From PALSA-612 sp963742925 (GTDB lineage Bacteria > Actinomycetota > Thermoleophilia > Gaiellales > Gaiellaceae): 64,000 nucleotides of DNA. The notes under the pieces were generated by a model that was given only the letters and a program-made list of their open reading frames with translations, did not search any database and had not been told where the DNA came from. Shown in pieces: positions 6,607 through 15,566 of this stretch. The position numbers and the translations under genes are program-made. The stretch's first letter is position 1; each line of letters starts with the position of its first letter. Location of the stretch: the NCBI GenBank assembly GCA_963742925.1, contig CAVUNV010000009.1:248001-312000 (forward strand), written 5' to 3'.

Positions 6607-9452
6607 ATCAGCGCCTCGAGCGCGCCGAGCTCGGTCTCCCGGAAGCCCGTTGCGGCTAGCGCGACTTGCGCCTCCCGAAGGAGCCGCTCGGCCTCCTCGT
6701 CCCGGCCCTGTGCTGCGCGGACGTCACCCAGCGTCATGGTCGTGGTCGCCACCGAGATGCGGTCGTGCGGCCCCACCGTCTCGATCGCCTCCAGCGCGAA
6801 CCGCTCCGCCTCGTCGACCTTCCCGCGGCCGAGCATGATCTCGGCGAGCAGCCGCTGGCTCTCGCAGAGCGAGCCGCGATCCTCGAGCGGCTTCAGGATG
6901 CGGATCGACTCGCGGAGCAGCCGCTCCGCCTTCGCGTCCGCTCCCTTCCGCCTCGCGACGTGGCCGAGGAACAGCAGGATGCGCGCCAGGCGCCAGGCGG
7001 AGCCGGCCTCGGCCAGAAGCTCGCGGGCCTGCTCGCCGAGCTGCTCGGCCTCGTCGAGCTCGCCCTTCAGGTAGTGCAGGTGCGCCCAGGAACCCAGCGC
7101 CATCGCCCTGGCGACGATGCTGCCGCTCTCCTCGGCGAGCTCGCGGGCCCGCTCGAGAAGCGGTTGGACACGGTCGAGCTCCAGCCGTGTCCGGTAGACG
7201 CCGGCCAGCTCGTGCGTGGCGACGCTCTCCGCGTGCTTGAGACCGGCCTCGCGGGCGAGCTGGAGCGCGGCCGTCCAGTCCTGCTCGCTCTCGGCGAGGT
7301 CGCCGAGCCACCAGCCGATGTTGGCACGCATCGAGAGCGCCTCGAGCCGGGCCGAGGCATCGGTGGGCTCGAGCGCCGCGAGTGCCAGCTCGACGAGATC
7401 CTTCGCCTTGATCACGTCGGCGTCGCGCAGCAGCGCCGCCTCGGCAAGACCGATGAGCGCGAGCCCGTAGATGCGCTGCTCCCCCGCTTCCGAGGCATCG
7501 CGGGCGACGAGCTCCATCTCCGCGGAGAGCGCCGGCAGGTCGGCCAGGCGCCGGGCGGCGAGGGCGGCGCGGTAGCGGTGCATCAGCGTGGGCTCGAGCT
7601 CGGCGGCGCGCACGAGCAGCTTGCGGGCCGACCGGTTCGCCTCGCGCGCCAGCGCACGCCGGCCGGCGCTGTGAAGCGCCTCGGCCGCCTCGTGCGTGAG
7701 CTCCTCGGGCGCCGCGCCGTCGAGCTCGGCGAGCAGCGAGACGGCGTGGTCGAGGTGGTAGGCGCGAATCTCGATCAGCTCGTCACCCGTCCGCTCCTTG
7801 AGCCAGGCCGCGAAGCGCGCGTGGTGATCGGCGCGGGCCGACTTGGACAACCCGCTGTAGGCGACCTCGCGGATCAGGACGTGCTTGAAGCGGAACGCCA
7901 CCTCGCCGCTGATCGACGAACGAGCCTCGGGGAGCAGGAAGTCCCGGAGCAGGAGGTCGTCGACGGCCTCGCGGACGTCCTCGACGTCCGGAGAGAGCCG
8001 CTCCAGCGCCCCGGCCCAGAACACACGCCCGATCACGGCCGCGCGCCGGAGCAGCGAGCGGTGGGTCGGTGGCAGCCGGTCGATCCGGGCGCCGATCAGG
8101 GCCTGAAGCGAGTCGGGGATGCGTTCGACGCCGCGGTGGCCGTCGCGCTCCAGCACCATCCGGATCGTCTCCTCGACGAACAGCGGATTGCCCTCCGTCT
8201 TCTCGAGCAGGGCGCGTCGTACGTCCGGGCCGAGCACTCCCGCCTGCTCGGCGAGCAGCGCCTCGACGAGCTGCTCGCTCTCCGCGGCGCCGAGCGCCTC
8301 GAGCTCGATCGCCGTCGCTCGGACCCGCCCCCCACCCCAGCCGGGATGAACCTCGAGCAGCTCGGCGCGGGCGAGGCAGAGCAGGAGCAACGGGGCGCGC
8401 ACCCAGTCGGCGAGGTGCTCGACGAGCTCGAGCAGCGGCTCCTCGGCCCAGTGGATGTCCTCGAAGGCGAGCACCACCGGCTGCGTCTCGGCCAGCTTCT
8501 CGACGAACGCGCGCGCCGCCCAGGCGATCTCCTGGGTGGAACGGTCGCCCTCGAGCGCCTCGAGCACACCCGAGGCGAGGCCGAGCAGATCGGCGACGGC
8601 CTCGTCCTCGCAGCAGGCCTTCAGCTTGTCGACCGCCTCCTCGATCGGATCGTCGTCGGAGATGCCGGCGACGGTCTTGACCATCTCGGCGAGCGGCCAG
8701 TACGTGATGCTCTCCCCGTAGGGCAGGCAGCGCCCGACGAGCACCGTCGCGCCCTCGACACTGTCCACGAACTCGCGCGCCAGCCGGCTCTTGCCGACGC
8801 CGGCCTCGCCGTAGATCGTGAACAGGTGCGCGCGCCGGTCGCGGACGGTCCGGTCGAACGTGTTCGCCAGCAGGTCGAGCTCCGACTCGCGGCCGATCAG
8901 CGGCGCGCGGACGCTCGACGAGCGGCGGGAGCCGTCGCCCGCACAGACCGCCCGCCAGACCGGGATCGCGTCCGGCAAGCCCTTCAACTCCACCGGGCCC
9001 AGCTCGTCGGCGTCGATCGCCTGGTATGACAGACCGCGGGCGACCGGGCCGATCAGCACCTCACCCGAGGCGGCCTGCTGCTGGAGGCGTGCGGCGACGT
9101 TGACGGCCTCGCCGGTGACGAAGGTCGACTCGGCGTCGTCGACGACGACCTCGCCCGACTCGATCCCGATGCGCGCCTCGAGCCCGAGCTCGCGCACCTG
9201 GTCGAGAATGGCGAAGGCGGCCCTGATCGCGCGCTCGGCGTCGTCCTCGTGCGCCTGGGGCACGCCGAAGGCGGCCAGCACAGCGTCGCCGGCGAACTTC
9301 TCGACGATCCCGCCGTGCGCCTCGACGCAATGCGAAACCTCGTCGAAGAATCGCGTCACGCGGCGGCGCACGACCTCCGGATCGGCGCTCGTGACGAGAG
9401 CGGTCGAACCGACGAGGTCCACGAACAGCACGCTGGCGAGCTTGCGCTCCAT
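6483..9452 (-). CDS. Adenylate/guanylate cyclase-domain regulator with AAA ATPase and TPR repeats
   Basis: A 989-residue protein. Residues ~1-170 form a class III nucleotidyl cyclase domain (VLFVDLVGSTALV, KFAGDAVLAAFG, IGIESGEVV, VNVAARLQ). Residues ~180-560 are an STAND-type ATPase with Walker A GEAGVGKSRLA and Walker B VVLAFEDIHWAEE. The remaining ~430 residues are helical TPR-like repeats (AEQLGEQARELLAEAG, EAERLLREAQ). No LuxR DNA-binding domain is present. ATG at 9452 is preferred over an upstream start because it begins the cyclase domain (ERKLASVLF). Such proteins couple signal binding to cyclase output, but the signal is unknown. Confidence 0.88.
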   Translation of the reverse strand: MERKLASVLFVDLVGSTALVTSADPEVVRRRVTRFFDEVSHCVEAHGGIVEKFAGDAVLAAFGVPQAHEDDAERAIRAAFAILDQVRELGLEARIGIESGEVVVDDAESTFVTGEAVNVAARLQQQAASGEVLIGPVARGLSYQAIDADELGPVELKGLPDAIPVWRAVCAGDGSRRSSSVRAPLIGRESELDLLANTFDRTVRDRRAHLFTIYGEAGVGKSRLAREFVDSVEGATVLVGRCLPYGESITYWPLAEMVKTVAGISDDDPIEEAVDKLKACCEDEAVADLLGLASGVLEALEGDRSTQEIAWAARAFVEKLAETQPVVLAFEDIHWAEEPLLELVEHLADWVRAPLLLLCLARAELLEVHPGWGGGRVRATAIELEALGAAESEQLVEALLAEQAGVLGPDVRRALLEKTEGNPLFVEETIRMVLERDGHRGVERIPDSLQALIGARIDRLPPTHRSLLRRAAVIGRVFWAGALERLSPDVEDVREAVDDLLLRDFLLPEARSSISGEVAFRFKHVLIREVAYSGLSKSARADHHARFAAWLKERTGDELIEIRAYHLDHAVSLLAELDGAAPEELTHEAAEALHSAGRRALAREANRSARKLLVRAAELEPTLMHRYRAALAARRLADLPALSAEMELVARDASEAGEQRIYGLALIGLAEAALLRDADVIKAKDLVELALAALEPTDASARLEALSMRANIGWWLGDLAESEQDWTAALQLAREAGLKHAESVATHELAGVYRTRLELDRVQPLLERARELAEESGSIVARAMALGSWAHLHYLKGELDEAEQLGEQARELLAEAGSAWRLARILLFLGHVARRKGADAKAERLLRESIRILKPLEDRGSLCESQRLLAEIMLGRGKVDEAERFALEAIETVGPHDRISVATTTMTLGDVRAAQGRDEEAERLLREAQVALAATGFRETELGALEALIQFFRERDRDEDALVFERRLLELAPVAAIGSAFASRAARIA

Positions 9453-9510
9453 CGCTACAAGTGTAGAAACGACGCAGGGGGCGCCGGGCGTCCCGGATAG
9501 CATCAGGTCC

Positions 9511-10851
9511 GTGCTCGATCCGAAGGTGTTCAAGGCGTACGACGTGCGCGGGATCTACGGGGCCGAGCTCGACGAGGAGGGCGCGTACGCCGTCGGGCGG
9601 GCCTACGTCGAGCAATTCGAGCCGCACCGGATCGCGGTCGGGCGCGACATGCGGCTTTCGGCCCCGTCCATGGCGGCGGCGGCGATCGAGGGCGCGAGGG
9701 ACGGCGGCGCCGATGTCGTCGACATCGGGCTCGCGGGCACGGAGATGATCTACTTCGCAGTCGGCTCGCTCGGGCTCGACGGCGGCATCGCGGTCACCGC
9801 CTCGCACAATCCGAAGGAGTACACCGGCATGAAGATCGTCCGCCACGGCGCGCTTCCGGTCGGCGGCGAGTCGGGCCTCTTCGATGTCCGCGACAGGGCG
9901 CTCCGCGGATTCGGCGAGCCGGCTCGTCGCGGGGACGTGTCCCAGACGGACATCTATCCCGCCTACGTCGATCAGGTGCTGTCCTTTGTGGACGTGGCGA
10001 CGATCCGGCCCCTACGCGTCGTCGTCGATGCGGCGAACGGCATGGCCGGCGCGATGCTCACACCGGTGCTGGAGCGGCTGCCGATCGAGACCGTGCGCTG
10101 CTACTTCGAGCCCGACGGCAGCTTCCCGAACCATCAGCCGAATCCCTTGCTGCCCGAGAACCGCGAGTTCATCGTCGCGAAGACCCTCGGGGAGGGCGCC
10201 GATTTCGGAGTGGCCTTCGACGGCGACGCGGACCGCTGCTTCTTCGTCGACGATGCGGGCGAGTTCGTTCCCGGCGACTTCGCGACGGCCCTCCTCGCCG
10301 AGTCCGTCCTGGCCGTGGAGCCCGGCGCGAAGATCATCTACGACGTCCGCGCGAGCTGGGCGGTGCCGGAGACGATCGAGGCGGCCGGGGGCGTTCCGCT
10401 CGTCAACCGTGTCGGCCACGCGTACATCAAGCACCGCATGCGTACCGAGGACGCGGCCTTCGGCGGCGAGGTCTCGGGCCACTACTACTTCCGGGACTTC
10501 TGCCAGGCGGACTCGGGAGTGGTGCCGTTCCTGCTGATGCTCGAGATCGTCTCGCGGAAGGGACAGAAGCTGTCCGAGATCCTCCGCCCCTATCGGGAGC
10601 GGTACTTCATCACGGGCGAGCTGAACACGCCGGTTCCGGACGTGGCGCTGAAGCTCCAGGAGCTGGAGGAGCGGTTCGGCCCCGAGGGGAAGATCTCGCA
10701 TCTCGACGGTATCTCGGTCGAGGCGGAGGGCTGGCACTTCAACGTCCGTCCCTCGAACACGGAGCCGCTGCTGCGGCTGAACCTCGAGGCCCGATCGCGC
10801 GAGCTGATGGAGCGGAAGCGCGACGAGGTGCTCGAGGTCATCGGCGGCTGA
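9511..10851 (+). CDS. Phosphomannomutase/phosphoglucomutase
   Basis: A 446-residue alpha-D-phosphohexomutase. The phosphoserine loop is TASHNPKEYTG, the metal-binding loop FDGDADRCFF, the sugar-binding loop GGEVSGHYYF, and the C-terminal phosphate-binding loop RPSNTEPLLRL. It interconverts hexose 1- and 6-phosphates for nucleotide-sugar synthesis. Start is GTG at 9511, 58 bases from the divergent cyclase-domain gene. The 3' end overlaps the convergent LLM gene by 14 bases. Four domains and usual length make this call firm; mannose versus glucose preference is not visible. Confidence 0.93.
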   Translation: MLDPKVFKAYDVRGIYGAELDEEGAYAVGRAYVEQFEPHRIAVGRDMRLSAPSMAAAAIEGARDGGADVVDIGLAGTEMIYFAVGSLGLDGGIAVTASHNPKEYTGMKIVRHGALPVGGESGLFDVRDRALRGFGEPARRGDVSQTDIYPAYVDQVLSFVDVATIRPLRVVVDAANGMAGAMLTPVLERLPIETVRCYFEPDGSFPNHQPNPLLPENREFIVAKTLGEGADFGVAFDGDADRCFFVDDAGEFVPGDFATALLAESVLAVEPGAKIIYDVRASWAVPETIEAAGGVPLVNRVGHAYIKHRMRTEDAAFGGEVSGHYYFRDFCQADSGVVPFLLMLEIVSRKGQKLSEILRPYRERYFITGELNTPVPDVALKLQELEERFGPEGKISHLDGISVEAEGWHFNVRPSNTEPLLRLNLEARSRELMERKRDEVLEVIGG

Positions 10852-11740
10852 TCCGCACCGCCTCCGCGAGCCGCTCGACGGACCGCGGCGTCATCGGGTC
10901 GAGGATGACGACGGCGTGGCCGAACCCGAGCTGCTCGTGCGCGGTGAGCAGCTCGGCGAGCTCCTCGACGCTGCCGGAGAACGGGCCGTCGTCCTCGCCG
11001 GCCCCCGCGGCCTGCTCCGGGTCGCGGACGATCACGCCGACCGTCCGCTCGAGCCCGGCAGGATCGCGCCCCTCCGCGGCGAGCGCCGCCTCCAGATCGC
11101 GCAGCCGCTCTGCGAGCCGGTCATCCGGGAGCCCGAACCAGGCCGTGTTCCAGGCATCCGCGTGACGGGCGGTCAGGCTCAGCATGCGAGGCTTGCTGCC
11201 GGCGATCAGAATCGGGATCCGCCGCTTCGGCGCCGGGGCGAGCACCGCGTCGTGCGTCTTGTACCAGCGGCCGTCGTAGGTGACGCGCTCGCCGCGGAGC
11301 AGGCGGGCGACGATCTCGATCCACTCCTCGAACCGGCCGACACGATGATCGATCGGGAATCCGAACGCCTCGTACTCCGGATCGTGCCAGCCCGCCCCGA
11401 CCCCGAGGATCAGCCGCCCGCCGGAGACGAGGTCGAGCGTGGCAGCCATCTTCGCGACGAGCCCGGGGCTGCGGAACGAGCCGCAGAGGACGAGCGGGGC
11501 GAGCTCGATCCGCTCGGTGACGGCGGCGACCGCGCTCAGCAGCGTCCACGACTCGTGCATTCCCTGGATCTCGCCCTCGGGCGGCTGGTAGTGGAAGTGG
11601 TCGGCGACCCAGGCCGAGTCGAGGCCTTCAGACTCGGCCCGCTCGGCCAGCAGGCGAATGTCGGTCCAGGCCGTCACGCCGTTCGGCTCGCCGGAGGGAA
11701 GCATGATCCCGACCTTCAAGGAGGGCAGTCTATGAGCCAC
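10838..11740 (-). CDS. LLM-class F420-dependent oxidoreductase
   Basis: A 300-residue luciferase-like TIM barrel. Typical blocks are LDSAWVADHF, LAPLVLCGSFRSPGLVAKMAA, SGGRLILGVGAGWHDPEYEAFG and RRIPILIAGSKPRML. Actinobacterial members with this pattern generally use coenzyme F420, though FMN use cannot be excluded. The annotated start is GTG at 11740; TTG at 11719 is an alternative lying right before the first beta strand. It is divergent from the thioesterase gene with 20 bases between, so the two promoters must overlap. Confidence 0.85.
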   Translation of the reverse strand: MAHRLPSLKVGIMLPSGEPNGVTAWTDIRLLAERAESEGLDSAWVADHFHYQPPEGEIQGMHESWTLLSAVAAVTERIELAPLVLCGSFRSPGLVAKMAATLDLVSGGRLILGVGAGWHDPEYEAFGFPIDHRVGRFEEWIEIVARLLRGERVTYDGRWYKTHDAVLAPAPKRRIPILIAGSKPRMLSLTARHADAWNTAWFGLPDDRLAERLRDLEAALAAEGRDPAGLERTVGVIVRDPEQAAGAGEDDGPFSGSVEELAELLTAHEQLGFGHAVVILDPMTPRSVERLAEAVRISRR

Positions 11741-11760
11741 ACCGTTACGCTCAGACGATC

Positions 11761-12198
11761 GTGACGGCCGACGCCAAGCCGCCGTTCAAGCACTCGGCCC
11801 GGACACGGGTCGGCTTCTCCGATACCGACGCGCAGGGCATCGTCTACTACGGACGCTACAACCCGTACTTCGACCTCGCCCGCGTCGAGTACCTGCGCCG
11901 GCTCGAGCTGCTGGACCTGCAGACCGACATGGGCTTCGTCATGCGCGCGAACACGGTCGAGTACTTCGCGCCGGCCGTCTTCGACGACGAGATCCTGGTC
12001 TTCTGCCGCGTCGCCCGGGTCGGGCGGACGAGCATCACCTACGAGTTCGCGGCTTACCGGGAGCCCGACGACGTGCTCATGGTGACGGCCTCCCAGACCC
12101 TCGTGCTCGTCGATCTCGAGGAGCGCCGCGCCCAGGCGATCCCCACCTGGCTCCGTGACCGCATCCGCGCCTTCGAAGGCGACGATCTCGACACCTGA
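11761..12198 (+). CDS. Acyl-CoA thioesterase, YbgC/4-hydroxybenzoyl-CoA thioesterase family
   Basis: A 145-residue hot-dog fold protein. The family signature with its catalytic Asp is FSDTDAQGIVYYGRYNPYFD (residues ~19-38), followed by VEYLRRLEL and VEYFAPAVFDDEI. It hydrolyses acyl-CoA or acyl-ACP thioesters in the cytoplasm. Start GTG at 11761. A hairpin that can serve as terminator follows the stop at 12206-12237. Confidence 0.9.
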   Translation: MTADAKPPFKHSARTRVGFSDTDAQGIVYYGRYNPYFDLARVEYLRRLELLDLQTDMGFVMRANTVEYFAPAVFDDEILVFCRVARVGRTSITYEFAAYREPDDVLMVTASQTLVLVDLEERRAQAIPTWLRDRIRAFEGDDLDT

Positions 12199-12205
12199 CC
12201 GCCTG

Positions 12206-12237
12206 GTCCCTCGATCTAGCTCCCCCATTCGAGGGAC
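12206..12237 (+). terminator. Hairpin downstream of the thioesterase gene
   Basis: GTCCCTCGA at 12206-12214 pairs with TCGAGGGAC at 12229-12237, a nine-base perfect stem around a 14-base loop. It begins 7 bases after the thioesterase stop. No T tract follows, which is common in GC-rich actinobacteria. Confidence 0.55.
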
Positions 12238-12277
12238 GACGCCCTAGTGGCCATGCGCGTCTGCGCAGCCGATCCCT

Positions 12278-12361
12278 CGAACGGGTGACCCCGCTCCGTC
12301 GGAGCTCAACCCCCGTTCGGGTGATCTTCGCCGGAATCACTCGAACGGGGTACCCCGTTCG
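12278..12361. promoter_or_regulatory. Cluster of CGAACGGG/CCCGTTCG half-sites with a 20-base palindrome
   Basis: A perfect 20-base palindrome, CGAACGGGGTACCCCGTTCG, occupies 12342-12361. Related half-sites CGAACGGG at 12278-12285 (followed by GACCCCG) and CCCGTTCG at 12312-12319 lie nearby. The palindrome is inside the 3' end of the methyltransferase reading frame, beyond its conserved domain. It could be an operator, a short repeat family, or part of a bidirectional terminator. Confidence 0.6.
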
Positions 12362-13118
12362 CCCCGGCATCCGCTCGGGCAGCGACGTAGACGTCGGTCG
12401 TGTACGGGATCGCGATCGGCTCCGGAAGCCCTTCCGCAGCCTCCAGCACCTGGCTCAGGACCTCCGCGCGTGCGTCGGGGTCGAGAATGGCGATGTAGCT
12501 CGTGGATGCGATCCTGTCGACGAGGTGCGCGCGGGACAGGCGCTGGACGTACGGCCAGGAACGGTGCTCGACCGGGCCGAACAGGTTCTCGGCGAGAAGC
12601 TCGGACGGCTCGAAGGTCCGGTGAGAGCGAACGTCGCCGCCGTGCGGCGCCAGGATCTCCTGCACGCGCGACTGCAGCGGGTCGGAGAGGTCGCGGACGT
12701 TCCACACGAGCGCGAGCGCCCCTCCGGGCCGGAGCACGCGGTGGATCTCCCGCAACGCCTCCTCGACGCGGAACCAGTGGAACGCCTGCCCGCAGGTCAC
12801 GGCATCGACGCTCCCGGGCGGGAGCGGGATCGACTCCGCGGTGCCGTCGAACGCCTCCACGTCGGGAAGCGCCGCGAACAGGTGCTCGCGCATCTCGTCG
12901 ATCGGCTCGACGGCGATCACGCGGGCGCCGAACGGAACGAGCGCGCGCGTCAGCTTGCCGGTGCCGGCGGCGAGATCGAGCACGTCGCGTCCCGGTTCGA
13001 GCCCGAGCCGCTCGGCGATCCACGCCATCGCGTCGGCGGGGTAGCCCGGCCGGCCGCGCTCGTACGCGCCGGCCGCCGCCGAGAACCCCGTCGCCGCCGC
13101 CGGGTGCAGGTCCTTCAC
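12306..13118 (-). CDS. Class I SAM-dependent methyltransferase
   Basis: A 270-residue protein. SAM-binding motif I is VLDLAAGTGKLTRAL (residues ~47-61), motif II VIAVEPIDEMRE, and motif IV VDAVTCGQAFHWF. The order matches the UbiE/methyltransferase_11 group; the substrate is unknown. Start GTG at 13118 overlaps the relA stop as GTGA, so it is coupled to relA. The last ~20 residues are low complexity and cover the palindromic repeat at 12342-12361, so the 3' end may have been extended by that repeat. Confidence 0.85.
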   Translation of the reverse strand: MKDLHPAAATGFSAAAGAYERGRPGYPADAMAWIAERLGLEPGRDVLDLAAGTGKLTRALVPFGARVIAVEPIDEMREHLFAALPDVEAFDGTAESIPLPPGSVDAVTCGQAFHWFRVEEALREIHRVLRPGGALALVWNVRDLSDPLQSRVQEILAPHGGDVRSHRTFEPSELLAENLFGPVEHRSWPYVQRLSRAHLVDRIASTSYIAILDPDARAEVLSQVLEAAEGLPEPIAIPYTTDVYVAARADAGANGVPRSSDSGEDHPNGG

Positions 13119-15313
13119 GACGGCGTCACGCGGTAGGCGTCGAAGACGGAGTCGACGTTGCGGAGCGCGTTCAAGAGCGGGCGCAACGACTTCACGTCGC
13201 CGATCTCGGCCGTGTACCAGTTCCGCGCCAGCTGATCCTCGACCATGCCCCCGTACGCGACGATGTTGGCGCCGTGCTCGGCGAAGGTGCGGGCGACGTC
13301 CTCGAGCAGGCGCGGCCGGTCCCACGACGTCACCGCGATCTGGACGCGGAAGCTCTGCGCCGCGTCGCCGTCCCATTCCACCGTGGTCAGCCGCTCGGCG
13401 TTCCGCCGCAGCGCCTTCACGTTCGGACAGTCCTCACGGTGGATCGTGATGCCCTTGCCGAGCGAGATGTAGCCGAGAATCGGATCCCCGGGCACCGGCG
13501 TGCAGCACTTGGCGAGACGGACGAGCACGTCCTCCACACCGTCCACCTTGACCCCGAACGCCTGGCTCGCAGCCGGCTTGGCGCGCGTCGGCCTGAGCGG
13601 AACCGACTCCTCCTCGGCGACCTCGGTCGTCTTCAGCCGCTGGATCACCTTGCGGACGATCTGCGACGGCTGCAGCTTCCCGGAGCCGAGGGCGACGTAG
13701 AACTCGTCGGCCTTCTTGAAGCCGGTCTCGCGGATCACCTGGGCGAGCACCGCCGATCCGGCCAGCTTCTTGATCGGCAGGTTCTGGCGCTTGAGCGCCT
13801 CCTCGAGCGCCTCGCGGCCCTTCTGCTCGGTCTCCTCGCGGGTCTCGCGCGAGAACCACTGGCGGATCTTGTTGCGCGCCCTCGACGATTGGGCCAGTGA
13901 CAGCCAGTCGCGGGATGGGCCGCGGCCCTGCTTCGAGGTGAGAATCTCGACGAAGTCGCCGCTCTGCAGCCGGTAGTGGAGCGGCACGATGCGGCCGTTG
14001 ACCTTCGCGCCCGCCATCCGGTGGCCGACGTCGGTGTGCACCGCGTAGGCGAAGTCGACCGGCGTCGAGCCGGACGGGAGCGTCTTGACCTCGCCCTTCG
14101 GCGTGAAGACGAAGACCTCGTCGTCGAACAGGTCGGAGCGGAAGGTCCTGATGAACTCGCGCGGATCGGCCTCGTCGGCCTGCCAGTCCATCACCTGCTG
14201 GACCCAGCTCGTCCACTCCTCGTCGGCCTTGCCCTTCCGGCCGCGCTTGTAGATCCAGTGCGCGGCGATGCCGAACTCGGCCTCGCGGTGCATCTCGCGG
14301 GTACGGATCTGGATCTCGAGCGGCTTGCCCTCGGGCCCGATCACGGTCGTGTGCAGCGCCCGGTAGCGGTTGAGCTTCGGCATGGCCACGTAGTCCTTGA
14401 ACCGGCCGGGCATCGGCTTCCAGAGCGAGTGGATCAGGCCGAGCGCGCCGTAGCAGTCGCGCGTCCCCTCCTCGCCGTCGCGCTCGACGATCACGCGCAT
14501 GGCCGTCAGGTCGTAGATCTCGTTGAACTCGCGGCCCTTGCGGACCATCTTGTCGTAGATGGAGTAGAAGTGCTTCGGGCGGCCTGCGATGTCCGCGGGG
14601 ATGTCCGCCTTCTCGAGCTCTCGCTGCAGGACACGGGAGGCCTTCTTGACGTGCTCCTCGCGGTCGCCCCTGCGCTCGGCGACCATGGCGCTGATCTCGG
14701 CGTACTTGCGCGGATGCAGCGTCTCGAACGCGAGGTCCTCGAGCTCCCACTTCATGGCATGGATGCCGAGCCGGTGGGCGATCGGCGCGTAGACCTCGAG
14801 CGCCTCCTTGGCCTTCTGGATCTGCTTCTGCTTGCCGAGGTACTCGATCGTGCGCATGTTGTGGAGCCGGTCGGCGAGCTTGATCAGGATCACGCGCGGG
14901 TCCTGCGCCATCGCCACGATCATCTTCCGGTAGTTCTCGGCCTCGGCGTGCTCGCGACTCTGGAACTGGATCCGCGTCAGCTTCGTGACGCCGTCGACGA
15001 GCTTCGCGATCTCGTCGCCGAACTCGGCGCGCAGCTGGTCGGCGTCGACACCCGTGTCCTCGACGACGTCGTGCAGCAGTGCAGCGGCGAGCGTCTCCTC
15101 GTCGAGATGGAGCTCGGCGAGGATCCTGGCGACGGCGAAGGGATGCTCGATGAACGGCTCGCCCGAGCGTCGCTGCTGGCCCTCGTGGGCCCGCGCCGCG
15201 AAGGCGAAGGCGTGCTCGAGCAGCGTGCGATCGACGTCGGGCTTGTACACGCCGACGTCCGCGATCAGCTGATCGACGAGATCCTGGTGCTCGGCAGACT
15301 GGACGGCTGCCAT
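13115..15313 (-). CDS. rel: Bifunctional (p)ppGpp synthetase/hydrolase RelA/SpoT
   Basis: A 732-residue protein with the full Rel layout. An HD hydrolase domain carries ALLHDVVEDTG. The synthetase domain has YDLTAMRVIV, RFKDYVAMPKLNRYRALHT and EIQIRTREMH. A TGS domain (VFVFTPKGEVKTLPSG) is followed by a zinc-finger-like or helical segment with LAKCCTPVPGD and a C-terminal ACT domain. The intact HD motif indicates both hydrolase and synthetase activity, as in single-Rel actinobacteria. It is translationally coupled to the methyltransferase downstream. Confidence 0.96.
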   Translation of the reverse strand: MAAVQSAEHQDLVDQLIADVGVYKPDVDRTLLEHAFAFAARAHEGQQRRSGEPFIEHPFAVARILAELHLDEETLAAALLHDVVEDTGVDADQLRAEFGDEIAKLVDGVTKLTRIQFQSREHAEAENYRKMIVAMAQDPRVILIKLADRLHNMRTIEYLGKQKQIQKAKEALEVYAPIAHRLGIHAMKWELEDLAFETLHPRKYAEISAMVAERRGDREEHVKKASRVLQRELEKADIPADIAGRPKHFYSIYDKMVRKGREFNEIYDLTAMRVIVERDGEEGTRDCYGALGLIHSLWKPMPGRFKDYVAMPKLNRYRALHTTVIGPEGKPLEIQIRTREMHREAEFGIAAHWIYKRGRKGKADEEWTSWVQQVMDWQADEADPREFIRTFRSDLFDDEVFVFTPKGEVKTLPSGSTPVDFAYAVHTDVGHRMAGAKVNGRIVPLHYRLQSGDFVEILTSKQGRGPSRDWLSLAQSSRARNKIRQWFSRETREETEQKGREALEEALKRQNLPIKKLAGSAVLAQVIRETGFKKADEFYVALGSGKLQPSQIVRKVIQRLKTTEVAEEESVPLRPTRAKPAASQAFGVKVDGVEDVLVRLAKCCTPVPGDPILGYISLGKGITIHREDCPNVKALRRNAERLTTVEWDGDAAQSFRVQIAVTSWDRPRLLEDVARTFAEHGANIVAYGGMVEDQLARNWYTAEIGDVKSLRPLLNALRNVDSVFDAYRVTPS

Positions 15314-15397
15314 AGCTCAAGTGTACTTCCGCCCCCAAACGGAGGATCGTCCCGCGCCCCCGGAGCGCCGAAGGAAGTCGCAAGTAGAGAGCGAAAG

Positions 15398-15538
15398 ATG
15401 ACGGCCTTGCGTTCGAAACTCGCAGAACGGCGTCGCCGCCGGCAGATCCGCCGGGTGGCGAAGCTACTGCTTGAGCTCGATTCGGCGGGAGTTCGCCCGC
15501 GCCGGATCAGGCCGTCGTTCCGCGTCTCGGCCCGCTGA
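15398..15538 (+). CDS. Small basic hypothetical protein
   Basis: ATG at 15398 opens a 46-codon frame encoding a very Arg-rich peptide (ERRRRRQIRRVAKLLLELD, then RPRRIRPSFRVSAR). It sits alone on the plus strand between relA and recJ. A weak purine stretch lies upstream. I do not recognise it; it could be a nucleic-acid-binding microprotein or a chance frame. Confidence 0.35.
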   Translation: MTALRSKLAERRRRRQIRRVAKLLLELDSAGVRPRRIRPSFRVSAR

Positions 15539-15566
15539 CCGGGCGCACCGGCGTGCCTGCTGCGGG

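Noticed and set aside
6666..9029. A 787-codon plus-strand frame antisense to the cyclase/ATPase gene
   Set aside because: The minus-strand gene has clear domains; the plus frame is only a GC-rich shadow.
13434..15383. A 649-codon frame on the minus strand inside relA
   Set aside because: It is relA in another frame, Arg/Pro/Gly rich, with no family resemblance.
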